Source: Bolinopsis microptera
Lineage: Eukaryota; Ctenophora; Tentaculata; Lobata; Bolinopsidae
DNA length: 64,000 nucleotides
Direction: 5' to 3'
NCBI RefSeq assembly: GCF_026151205.1
Contig: NC_087072.1
Coordinates: 25,571,799-25,635,798 of the forward strand
The position numbers and the translations under genes were made by a program. Below are positions 1 to 10,132 of the stretch, piece by piece; position 1 is the first letter of the stretch, and each line of letters opens with the position of its first letter. The notes beneath the pieces were generated by a model. The model was not told the origin of the DNA. It saw nothing but the letters and a program-made list of their open reading frames with translations, and searched no databases.

Positions 1-1284
1 TACGAACTCGCATATTGCCTCCTCACAGCTTCTAACAGACACAAAGAGTAATGCTAATACAAGGAAAGTCTTCATAGCATCACCAAACTTACTATCGAAA
101 TGTAACACAAGACATAAGAAATATTCGTACTATCTTCGTTATTTATTTTTTCTACTTTTCACTATTTAGTTCCGTATTTTACTCCATACTGCTATTACAT
201 TGCATCCTGTTGTTGTTACTCAACAGACGTATTGCCCCACTACCAACTACGCAGTAAAGTTACTTCACACGAGTACAATCAATACATTCACCGAAATGTT
301 ACTGTAAATACCTACATTGAGAGTTGACACTGCTCTTTACTACATTTTATATTGTAACCGTTAATTGCATACAGTAATATGCTCAACTTCAGCTGTACTC
401 GATCGAGATCATAAAACCAGACAAACAGGGAAGTAGCTTATCTAGGGACCCAAGACCTTAGTGGTCATACACAGTACACACTTAGCCCGCTGGTGGATAT
501 AAGGCAGAGTGATAGGCTGAGCGCTGCCAAGTAAGAAGAACAAGGTAGTCTCTTGATCAGGAGTTGTTAGAAAAGTCATAGTTGCTTCGTGCGCACTTAA
601 CGTACTTTTAAAACATAACGCACATAACGTACGAAAAAACGTAAAACGCACTTTTACCTACCCTCGCTGGGCCATTTGCGGTTTTTTCATTTTTGAATAC
701 ACAGTTCAAAACATCAGACAGTGTTATTTCCAAGATTTCACATAAACTGTCAGTGTCATTGTGAGCCTTACAGTAGCTATTTTTGGAATGCCAGTGTGCG
801 TGTGCAGTGTTGCGGGCGTTGCCTCTGGCTTCAACGTGTAAAGCACTTGCGACAACAAAAAGAGATTGTACTGGAAGTTCCTTACTTAAATATATTGAAA
901 AGAAACTATAAATTGTAAGAGAAATAAATGTAATTTATTCGCTATGTAATCTTTAAGAACGTTATTCATGTGTTTTAATTGTTTGTCTCTACAGTCTACA
1001 GAAAATGCTGGTGAATTCAACGGTAAACGAACTTAAACGCACTTTTAACGCACGAAATAATTCAAACGCACTTTACGTACTTTTCCCGAAAAATTGACGC
1101 ACGAACCAACTATGAGAAAAGTACAAGGAGAAGTTTTTAACTGTCTAGTGTTCGAATATGAATGTGAAGTTACCAATTTTTTTATCGGTTATACTATTAC
1201 TTATAGGTTGTGAAATAAAAAACTAATTGAAATTTTGAAATAAATGTATTTAATTTTAATATCGACAATCAATATTATTGGGTA

Positions 1285-1462
1285 CAATAACTGTACAGTG
1301 TACAACAGGGAAAAAAGAAAATCGCGATTATTTTGGCCAAAAATCGCGATACCGCGACAATACAAGCCAAACAGACGACATATAAAATTTGTTGCAAAGA
1401 ATGGGAAAAATCGCGATCCCGCACATGCTGCGATTTTCTTTTGTCCCTGGTGTACAAATACA
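1285..1462. repeat. Foldback/MITE-like inverted repeat
   Basis: The left end reads GTGTACAACAGGGAAAAAAG followed by AAAATCGCG. The right end reads CGATTTTCTTTTGTCCCTGG followed by TGTAC. These are imperfect inverted copies of each other about 170 bases apart. The interior is full of the palindromic word TCGCGA. It carries no coding capacity, so a non-autonomous hairpin-type element is the likely explanation. Confidence 0.45.
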
Positions 1463-1908
1463 AATAGTACTGTAATCTAGTTCGAAGAGCATCAACTAAA
1501 ATCAACATATATATAATACCCAAAACCTATTAAAGGAAGTGTATACTGTGTATTACTAGAAATTAAATTGAGCATTGGGCGAAATTGCTTTCTTAAAAAA
1601 TAATAAAAATGACATTTAGGATGAATGGAAGTTTTTCGGAATTCGGAAATGAGTTATGTTAGGTACAATGTACATACATCTAAGTTTTCAAACAGCAGGA
1701 CAGTCGATTTTGATACTACGCCATTGATACCTGAACCACAGCCTTAGATCTTTAACCAGTAAATTTAGAAACGTTAGTGTAAAATTAACGGGTGATACTC
1801 GTAAAATATTTGTTTCAAATACAAGGGATGATAATTAATCACTCTACACTCGACTATCACGTGACTTTTTCAACCCGTTCTCTAGCTAGTCCTGAACGAC
1901 TATTCGAA

Positions 1909-1990
1909 ACCCTAACCCTCTTATCTGATCCCAATCCTAACCCTAACCCAATCCTTAACAAAAGCATATGCTGAAACCCTAACCCTAACG
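1909..1990. repeat. Interstitial telomere-like CCCTAA words
   Basis: Several CCCTAA words appear, some in tandem pairs (AACCCTAACCC), broken by other sequence. The TTAGGG type is the usual animal telomere repeat. The tract is short and interrupted, so it is an interstitial relic rather than a telomere. Confidence 0.5.
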
Positions 1991-3251
1991 AGAAATTAGA
2001 CTAACTTCCTTATACGGTCATATCACGTGATCGAGACAGTTTTTCGCCTATATCTCGTCAGGGGAGCATTTTAACCCTATGTCATGGGAGGTGATTCGGA
2101 ATCAGCGTCCGAAAATACATCGATTGACGTTGGTTTCAACTGTCGGGGGCCCTTTTAGAACAATCTCGAAGATCGACTATAGAGTGATTTAGTACGCTCG
2201 AAATACAAGACCGTTATAACTAAAAGACCGTCGACGAGTCAACTCGGCGCGCGTCTTACTCTTAGTAGGTTATAAACCTACAAGTGTAAACATATTTGAG
2301 AATCAACTAGCTCCCGAACATCAGATCGTGCTCAGAAGAACGATGTAACAGCAGTCCAAGAATGCTATCCTCATTTCTCCTAATCCTCTTCTCAACTTTC
2401 TTTTGGTGTTTCTGATCAGTTTGAGATACTTGAATTGTTGAACTAAAAGAAGTCTTGTTGTGTTTGCGTAATGGCTTAGTAATACAAAAATTAGAGTTAG
2501 GTATGTATAGCAAGGCCGGATTATTATTATCAATTTTATGTTTTGAGATAAACAAATAAAACCATCGGCTACTTTCTAAAACTGTATTTGTGCTATCTAT
2601 ATTAGTATATTCTATAGTTTGAAATAAGAAGAGGAGAATGATCAGTTAAAGAGTATGCCTGTGCAATATCGAAATACTCTGAAAGTTCAAAAATATTGTC
2701 CCCAAAACATAAAATATTGTTCGATTCCCACTGCAGAGCTGATTGATTATTTGAAGTTTTTTTAGTAAATAAGTCTGTTGATATAAGTTTAAGTTGGTAT
2801 ATCCTGCATCAAGTTGCTTTGCCTTTCTAACCAATAACTTTATCTCTGAAAATAAAACAATGTGTTACATTTAACTGATCTTAAACGAAATTTTGGAATC
2901 AAAGCGGGCGGCGGCTCATTCATTTCTTATTAAACTTTGTTTTTAAATAGATCATTTGTACTTATTTTTAAAACTATAAAATTGGAATGTAAAGCTTAAT
3001 AAGATCAGCGGTCAGAGGTAAATCTTTAAATGGAACTGGCGAAGAAGATAAGCAAAGTTTCCTATCCCACAGAAATGAAAACTTCAAGGGACACACCCCT
3101 CATTCACATACAGTCGCGTCTCTAAACAGCTAACAGCATAATTGTAAAGAATGTAATATGCTTTACTAATACTTGAATAGCTTCAAGTTAAATACAGGTG
3201 TGTAGCTGTGTATCTGACGTTTACCCAGCGAAGTGAATCTACGAAGGAGCA

Positions 3252-3325
3252 TGGAGGGGCTGCAGTCGAACCCTCGACCTTTCTATTACAAGCAGTGTGA
3301 TCCGTCACTCACTACCATTATTAAC
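3252..3325 (-). repeat. Possible tRNA-derived SINE fragment
   Basis: On the minus strand a box-A-like word (TGGTAGTGAGTGACGG) is followed about 35 bases later by a box-B-like word (GGGTTCGACTGC), the layout of an internal RNA polymerase III promoter. No tRNA cloverleaf or 3' tail could be confirmed. The flanks are a transposon fossil and unassigned DNA. Confidence 0.3.
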
Positions 3326-3327
3326 TA

Positions 3328-4029
3328 CCTTATCGGACCTTATTTGGACGGACATTACATGAACGGACATAATTGTGAACGGACATTAATATGAACGCTC
3401 GAAGGCATTCAAAACCATCAAAAATCCGAATTTTTTAAAATTTTAGACGTTTTTTTAATTTCAGCAAATGATTTTTTAATCCACTTTTTATACAGTAAGT
3501 AAGAATAGCAGTCATTAAGCAGTAAAAATGTTAAAATATGTGTACATGATCAGTGTCTAATATTACATATCATCTTCACTAAATAGGTTTTCGTGCATGA
3601 AATAGTCCATGCTTAAACAAGCATCAGTGATTTCTAGCTTTGTGGAAACCTTTTTTATCAAACTACCCTGGTCCTGCATTTCAGTGTTAACTTTTACAAG
3701 CCATTCGGCGTGAAGTGGTTTTATCTTAGACAACTTAAGGTTAACCTTAACATCACGTGGAGCTTTCCTAGCACTGTTTCATTACCTCCCCTCAGTAATA
3801 TGAACTATAAAAACGTCGGACAATGTCCTTGGCAACACGATTTACCGTATTATCTAGAGGCTGGAACAAGTTTGTCATGTTGGCGGGGACTAGCTCATGA
3901 ACTATGTTGTTGAGTGTCATGATTTCGTTGACTTTTTCCGCCAAGTGACCCTTGAAAACATCATATACTAGTATGATGTTAGGGCCTCCAGCGTTCAAGT
4001 AATGTCCGTCCAAATAAGGTCCGATAAGG
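3328..4029 (-). mobile_element. Pogo/Tc1-like DNA transposon fossil, copy 1
   Basis: The ends are inverted repeats beginning CCTTATCGGACCTTATTTGG, and the element is flanked by TA on both sides, the target duplication of Tc1/mariner/pogo elements. Inside, on the minus strand, an open frame (about 3792-4046) contains DVFKGHLAEKVNEIM, VPANMTNLFQPLDNTVN and AKDIVRRF, which match the second half of a DDE transposase catalytic core. The frame then breaks into stops. The catalytic N-terminal half is missing, so it is an internally deleted, inactive copy. GAACGGACAT words near the left end are subterminal repeats. Confidence 0.75.
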
Positions 4030-4031
4030 TA

Positions 4032-5363
4032 ATACAACAAGTACAAAGTGCAAGTATCTCAAATACTACATGTACCAGTATCCCAAACACAAATGAGAAA
4101 TGTCAGTAATAATCCTTCCGAGCAGCTTGAGCGCAGGAGTAACGCAGCAATACGAAAATGTTGGATTCAATATTAGCAATTAGTAGTCAAACATTAACAC
4201 ATAATGAGATGAGAGGTACTGATATGATGTTATTGACAGCTGCAAGCACAACACAGGTGACCAGTTTACATGCACGGAGTATGGAAAAATGAAACTTGGT
4301 TTACATATGACACAGAGACACAAAACGATGAATGTTTTATTACAGTGGCACGAGATTTTCTCCCTTTCAGTTTTCGTTTGTTTGGTTGGAAGAAAAAAGC
4401 TCCTCCGCGGATATCTAGCACAACATCTTCACTATCTTTATCTGATAAATTTCAACAAAAGTTTAACCTCTACAATAATTACCGCGATCATATTTATAAA
4501 GACTACAATTACAAAAAGACTACAATTACAAAAACCACTTCGACACTAACATCAGACTAACTACCCTATCATGACCCTTAAAGAAGAGTCTAACACTAAG
4601 CTATTGGCTGATAGGGCAGTGATAGCGAAACAATGTGTACTTTTTAACGAAGTGTTGAGGTCACCGGATTCTGCTGCCCGCCTCGCTCGAGCTCGCGAAC
4701 GCCCCCCTTTCGTCAGTTTTCGTTTGTTAGGTTGAAAGAAAAACCCTCCTCCGCCTCGAGCTTCTAATTCAACCTCTTCAGCTGGAGAATTGACAAATTT
4801 TTAAATTTAATGTATGGCTCCCGGCTTAGAAAATGTAGTCTTATTAGAGCTGTTCTGTCTTTATGTTTTAAAAACTCTGCTTTTGTTGAACACATTAATG
4901 CAGCATAATAACAGCAAATTACATGCTCTCAGCTTACAAAACTGTGGAAAATTTAGGCTACTGAGGTTAGTCTGCCACGAAATCAGGCCTGCAGTTCCTT
5001 ATGACAGCCTTGAGAACACTTGCTATATATTATATATATAATATATATTATTACATATAATTTAGTGATTGGCAAAACTGCTGAAATTGGGAAATCTCAC
5101 TGCGGCTTTGTCATTACCCTTGAACACATTCACAATTCATGAGAAAACATGTCTATTTTATGTTTAGTAGACTATCCTTGTTGTGCTGTCCGTGTTGATC
5201 AGCAACGAAGAAGAAACCTGAATTTTCGCCATATCAGACGGTAATATAGTGCTACAGTTGTGACTATAGTTAGTATTTTTATGACGTTTTCACGTAAACA
5301 TGTTTCTAAACTTAACGGTCAACAAGTAAAAATGTATACATGTATATTGTTTGCGATTTCTAG
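4032..5363. other. Intergenic DNA with local duplications
   Basis: No gene is supported. The stretch near 4360-4410 (TTTTCGTTTGTTTGGTTGGA, then an AAGAAAAAA run and GCTCCTCCGC) is repeated in diverged form near 4715-4760, so the 96-codon open frame at 4270-4560 is probably part of a repeat. A TA-rich microsatellite lies at 5025-5060. Confidence 0.4.
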
Positions 5364-5603
5364 GTTCACATTCATCAGTACACAGAAATGATCAGACAGA
5401 TTGAGAATGAAGCGACACTTCTTATGAAGGACGTTATTAAAGAAAATAGCAGAAGAAGGTCAGATTGGCTATCATGGTGTGTTCCAGCCGAGAGTTCAAA
5501 TCCATTCTATCCTCGTCGAACTAATGATGCCTTGCACGAGATTGTTAGAAAGGTAAAGTATGTAAAAAGCCTGTGCCCAGACAAAAAAACGGTAGAAGAA
5601 GAG
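5364..5603 (+). CDS. Isolated coding exon, unknown protein
   Basis: An 80-codon open exon, phase 0 at both ends, is preceded by the acceptor TTTCTAG and ends at the donor GAG/GTTAGT. It encodes VHIHQYTEMIRQIENEATLL, then an Arg/Lys-rich stretch, a short Trp/Cys/Pro segment (DWLSWCVPAESSNPFYPRR) and ends in KKTVEEE. The amphipathic, charged character looks like real coding sequence, possibly helical. I do not recognise the family and could not find matching exons on either side. The inverted-repeat element beginning at 5613 sits only 9 bases past the splice donor. Confidence 0.45.
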
Positions 5604-5612
5604 GTTAGTGCT

Positions 5613-6377
5613 TTATAAACCCCTCCGGGATAGAATAAGATTCTGATAATCCCGGCTCCCGCTAAATAGATTTTGATAATCCCGGCTCCCGCTGTTAGTT
5701 TTTTCCCGCTGAATAAATAACCCCGGCACAGTTTCTATAATCCCGTCCCGCTAATTTGGCTCAACAAGATTTGTTTTATTTTGATATTCCATGAGAATTT
5801 CAACCGCGCACTGTCACGTGTTTTGATGACGTGTATCACGTGACTAACTACTACGACGCGCATTGGTAAAAAATGTCACGTGACCTATGGCTTAACGTAA
5901 GAACTATAAATACACTTGATCTATCATCTACGTATCGGTCTAATTGCAGGCGCTGGCAAAACTCCAGCACACTGCTTACATTACTTAAACTCTTACATTT
6001 ATTGGACCAGTTCCAGAACTTGTCTCGACGGTTACATTTGTCCGGTCAATTTTGTCGTGTTTGGTATAAGCCATGTATTATAGTCGTCTACTTTGATGAA
6101 CTTCATGACACGATATCATTATTAGCTCCACCTTTTATCGCTTGCCAGGCTTAACTCGACGCCCCTTATCGATATTCATTCAACGTTCTGACTGAGGAAT
6201 AATGTTATTGTTTAGATATAACGCCAATTTCAAATGTCATAGTACCTTATTAGTTGTATTTATTTGGTAGTCCCCAATTCCATTTCATATTTTCCATACT
6301 GATCTCATGTAATAGCTAGAATAAAGAGTAAAATGTCAAATTTGTTGGTCCTTGCACTAACCCGGAGGGGTTTATAA
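5613..6377. mobile_element. 765-base TIR element, copy 1
   Basis: The ends are perfect 17-base inverted repeats (TTATAAACCCCTCCGGG and its complement). The interior has no transposase. It repeats words such as AATCCCGGCTCCCGC near its left end. Diverged copies lie near 49020-49795 (opposite orientation) and 52586-53390 (same orientation). In all three copies the right end continues into the same hairpin-rich tail (6378-6545 here), so the mobile unit may be the longer one, about 930 bases. Confidence 0.7.
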
Positions 6378-6545
6378 CACATAACACCGGCACGCTTAAG
6401 TTATATTAAAATAACCCCTCGTGCTAAAGCACGTCGGGGTTATTTTCATAATAATCCCTCGTGCTTCGCACTCGAAATTATTATAAATTTTTCCCGCGCG
6501 TCGCGGGAAAAATTGAAATATAATCCCTGCGCATGCCGGGGTTGT
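6378..6545. repeat. Hairpin-rich tail of the TIR element
   Basis: A run of imperfect hairpins: ATAACCCCTCGTGC opposite GCACGTCGGGGTTAT, ATAATCCCTCGTGC opposite GCACTCGAAATTAT, and AATTTTTCCCGCG opposite CGCGGGAAAAATT. The same series follows the other two copies of the element, which shows that it travels with it. Confidence 0.6.
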
Positions 6546-6611
6546 GTGTGTTAGAATAGGGAAAACCAGTTTCGATTCTAAACCATAAAAAAAGGTGGCT
6601 CACATTAACCT

Positions 6612-7076
6612 CTAAAATAATGTGCGACTTAATTCGCCTCCATCAAAAGAAAATTTGTTCTTCTTTCGAGGACGTTTTCTACGACCATCATCTGGAACAA
6701 AAAAGAAGCCATCTTGCCCTGTTGGCGGTCTAGTATCTTTGCCACCCTTTTTATACATATATTCTGGAAAAGGGAAATAAAAGTATGTATTATGACAATA
6801 AGATCCGAGTAATCGTATGGTTGATATAGTGTAGGAATAACACTAACAGTTTCAGCGAAACTTACCAGCTCCCTTTTCTTCGAGGGCAATTATATTTTCC
6901 AACCTTTCTTCTAACTCTGTCATATCTTCGTTATCTCTGTTTTCTAACTCTAAATCTAGAACAACCTCATCCTCCTCCCTCTTCTCCAGCACCACAACCT
7001 CGTTATCCCCGGCTAAATCTGAGTCTAATGAGCGGGCATCTGAATGAAGAGAACTTTGTGATGATGTTATTGACAT
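6612..7076 (-). CDS. Small two-exon gene, acidic/basic protein
   Basis: Exon 1 (7076-6866) starts with ATG and ends G/GTAAGT in phase 1. Exon 2 (6763-6612) follows a TTCCAG acceptor in the matching phase and ends in TAG, giving 120 residues. The first 70 residues are Ser- and acid-rich (runs of Glu/Asp such as EKREEDEVVLDLELE), probably disordered or helical. The second part has DTRPPTGQDGFFFVPDDG followed by the basic cluster RRKRPRKKNK, a plausible nuclear localisation signal. The family is unknown to me. The consistent reading frame across the intron is the main support. The start may not be the true first exon. Confidence 0.5.
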
Positions 7077-7142
7077 GTTACTGATTTTAGTTTCGATACA
7101 TCAAACTTACCTAAATAGTAAATACAAAGTAGTAAACAATTC

Positions 7143-7330
7143 TTAGGGGTCGTTCACATATTACGTTATCAGCTGAGGGGGGGGGGGGGGGTTTCCGAAT
7201 GATTACGCTAGTGTAATTTTGACTCAATAGCTATGTGTAGAACTGATTACGCAGGGGGGGGGGGGGGGGGGGAGGGGGGGGGGGGTAAAAATGTTCCAAA
7301 AATGATTACGTAATATGTGAACGACCCCTT
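7143..7330. mobile_element. Short MITE with poly-G interior
   Basis: The ends GGGGTCGTTCACATATTACG and its complement form an inverted repeat of about 22 bases flanked by TTA on both sides. The 185-base interior contains two long G runs and no coding sequence. It is a non-autonomous miniature inverted-repeat element; the lengths of the G runs are unreliable. Confidence 0.65.
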
Positions 7331-8995
7331 ATCGTTGCATTACGGGCCATTTAAATTAAATTTAAAAAGACAAATTCAGTACTACTTACAACACAGAGAA
7401 ATCAGAGCCAAAAACCTGAAATAATTTGTTAAATATTTTTGATTGAGAGAAAAGTAATTTGTGAAATGGGAACTGAGAGTTTAATATTTATATTAAACTC
7501 TGAATTCGTTATATCGAATTAAGAGTTCAGTTTTAGTTATGCATTTAGACAATAACGCAGCTAGCTTGAAAAATTATTGAGGCTTACCCGATGAAAACTG
7601 TCTTACTGTGACGATCACCAATCATTTTTAAAATCTTCTGCAGATAGTATTAGTAAAGTAGTAACGATTACATATTAGTTATTTAAGGATCATTGATTTT
7701 ATTCCACAGTATTTATTGAAAGTTGTAAAACCAATCGACTTTTAGATTCAAACCCTCCGTGATCATAGGTTAAAGAGTAAGACCGGCTAACTGTAAGTCT
7801 GTGATTCATTATGTCAATTGTACAATGATCTTTTGTTATCAATTATCTTTGACTTTCCACATCAATGAGATTAGTTACAAATAGTTCGTATAAATTAAGC
7901 ATCAATTGCTACTCATTTGAGTTCATTAAAAATTTGAAAACAAATCACAAAATATTGCGGAATGCGGCGCGACCGATAATATTACACATTTACTAAAGTC
8001 CAAACCTAGAAATCATGCAAGCAATACACAACTGCTCATCTTTATTCACACACAAGAATAAAGATGAGCAACCCCATGAACGGAGAAGGGGACTAATTAA
8101 GCGACTCATTTAAGGGGTTGTTAATGATTGTAATAGGCCTAACCAGGCCCCACGGCCCAACGGGGTTGTTGCTCTCAAGTAGTGAGTGGACGGTTATTAA
8201 CGGCTATTAAAGTGCAACTAAACGAACTTCACTCAAAATAAAACACCGTTATAATTTGGGTTAAAGGTCAATCAAGTCTTTGATGGACGATTTGATCAAT
8301 GATCAACCTTTAATTCGCCGTTTACTTCATTATAATGATGATAATCAACTTAATTATTTGGTGGCCGAATCATTCAGCCACAAAGCTATTAGGTGAATTC
8401 ACTAATTCAGTTGGAACCTGAAATTTATAATGTAACAGGTCAATTTTAATTCAGTCTTAAAATCTGTGATCTGATTCAATGGACCAAATAAAAATATAAG
8501 ACTAACATTCCATAAGTTATAATTACAACAACGTTTGGAATTTAGAATTACGTTAGATTTGATCGAAAACAAAATTTGCAGTATTTTAGAATCAAAATCC
8601 TCTCAGCTGCAAATGAAGACAAAGCTGAACTGCAAACTAGAAAGCGGCAAACCCCTTATTGAGTGACTTTATAAATGGTTGGCTTTGCAATAGTGATGGG
8701 CACGGACTGCATCAGATAGTTCGGACAACCAACCAAACAAAGAGAAGTAGCATTATTCCTTGTATCGGCCAGTGTCTGGCTCGCTTTGTTCCGATACAAG
8801 AGAACAGATCAATGTTATTTCGATATTCTACCGGATTCCATCACAGGGAAATTTGTTGAAGAATGTCAGATGAGGATTTAAGACAATGGTTGAAATTTCA
8901 CAATCCCTTCGCATTTATTTACTACATTCTGTATGGTGATTCTGAAGAAGGGGTGGTAGACGGGAAGAAATTAAAGTACTAGTATTTCTTAGGGC
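7331..8995. other. Intergenic DNA, nothing recognised
   Basis: AT-rich DNA with no convincing exon, RNA gene or repeat family. The short open frame at 8659-8859 has no supporting splice sites or similarity that I can see. Confidence 0.4.
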
Positions 8996-9006
8996 GTGCC
9001 ACTTGC

Positions 9007-9190
9007 CACTTCCTGGAAAAACGTACCACTTCCTGGAAAAATGTACCACTTCCTGGAAAAATGTACCACTTCCTGGAAAAATGTACCACTTCCTGGAAAA
9101 ATGTACCACTTCCTGCAAAAACGTACCACTTCCTGGAAAAATGTACCACTTCCTGCAAAAACGTACCACTTCTTGGAAATACGTACCACG
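9007..9190. repeat. 20-base minisatellite, about 9 copies
   Basis: The unit is CCACTTCCTGGAAAAATGTA, repeated about nine times with single-base variants (CTGC for CTGG, ACG for ATG). Each intact copy contains TTCCTGGAA, a palindromic word of the STAT-site type TTCNNNGAA. Open frames through the array on both strands arise only because the repeat lacks stops, so they are not called as genes. Confidence 0.85.
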
Positions 9191-9807
9191 TACGCACGCG
9201 CACAAAGCGAGTTTTATTTCTCCCCTTTTCAATGTCAAGACTTACAATACAAGACATTGCTCTCCTGTAATTGAGTCAAAAGTGGCCTTTCAGACTCGAT
9301 CAAATGAAAATCAAAACCGTGGACTGGTCTAAAAACTCTTTGTTAGATTTTGGATGCATAGTTGATAGTGCATGCGCCACCAAGAATAAGATTGGGACAT
9401 GATTTCTTGTCAATTAAAAAACTAGACGTATCCTATTCTATAGGACATCCATCAGAAAGTTCATATGGTATCTATTTTGAATTGTATGTGTCACATGTGA
9501 CACATACAATCAGTAAACATTCGTTAAGATTTGTGATCAATTATTGTCTAGATACCAGCCAAACTCTGGTTTGAGTAAATGTAATATATGAACAATTTCT
9601 AAGTCGGACTTACAAACAATATTTTCAATTTTGTCATCAATTTATGGTTGGAAACTAGAAACTGGAAAGCCCCACTGATCCTTTTCCTTACGTCATGACT
9701 CAATACTCTTAAGTCTTAATGTAAGTAGATACTACGCAATAACACATCATTATCAAGGATACATGTTTTCAGGAATTTGTATGAAGAAAAGTGAACGATT
9801 TGAGAGC

Positions 9808-10127
9808 TACAGCACCTGATCACTTATCAGGAGATATTGAACTTAACTACAGCACCTGATCACTTATCAGGAGATATTGAACTTAACTGCAGCACCTGAT
9901 CACTTATCAGGAGATATTGAACTTAACTACAGCACCTGATCACTTATCAGGAGATATTGAACTTAACTACAGCACCTGATCACTTATCAGGAGATATTGA
10001 ACTTAACTACAGCACCTGATCACTTATCAGGAGATATTGAACTTAACTACAGCACCTGATCACTTATCAGGAGATATTGAACTTAACTACAGCACCTGAT
10101 CACTTATCAGGAGATATTGAACTTAAC
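9808..10127. repeat. 40-base minisatellite, 8 near-identical copies
   Basis: Eight head-to-tail copies of a 40-base unit that contains CCTGATCACTTATCAGG, an inverted repeat with 6-base arms and a 5-base loop. The copies are practically identical (a C/T-type variant in TACAGC/TGCAGC), so the array is young or homogenised. A partial ninth copy follows. Confidence 0.9.
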
Positions 10128-10132
10128 TGCAG

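Larger units (their letters stand above)
1..3250. other. Gene-poor intergenic DNA
   Basis: I see no supported gene here. Short open frames (for example 442-651, minus) have no splice logic, domain or codon pattern worth calling. The stretches around 590-660 and 1015-1110 share degenerate words built on AACGCAC and ACGTACTTTT, so they are probably diverged copies of one repeat. A foldback element and telomere-like words are listed separately. Confidence 0.5.

Noticed and set aside
4270-4560. 96-codon open frame
   Set aside because: Its core is duplicated in diverged form near 4715-4760 and ends in a short repeated TACAATTACAAAAA stretch; likely repeat DNA.
8915-9332. Overlapping open frames of about 90-109 codons on both strands at the 20-base repeat
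   Set aside because: The 20-base unit lacks stops in several frames. There are no splice sites or domain, and both strands are equally open.
9808-10127. CRISPR array
   Set aside because: The units are directly abutting with no variable spacers, and the DNA is clearly animal. It is a minisatellite.
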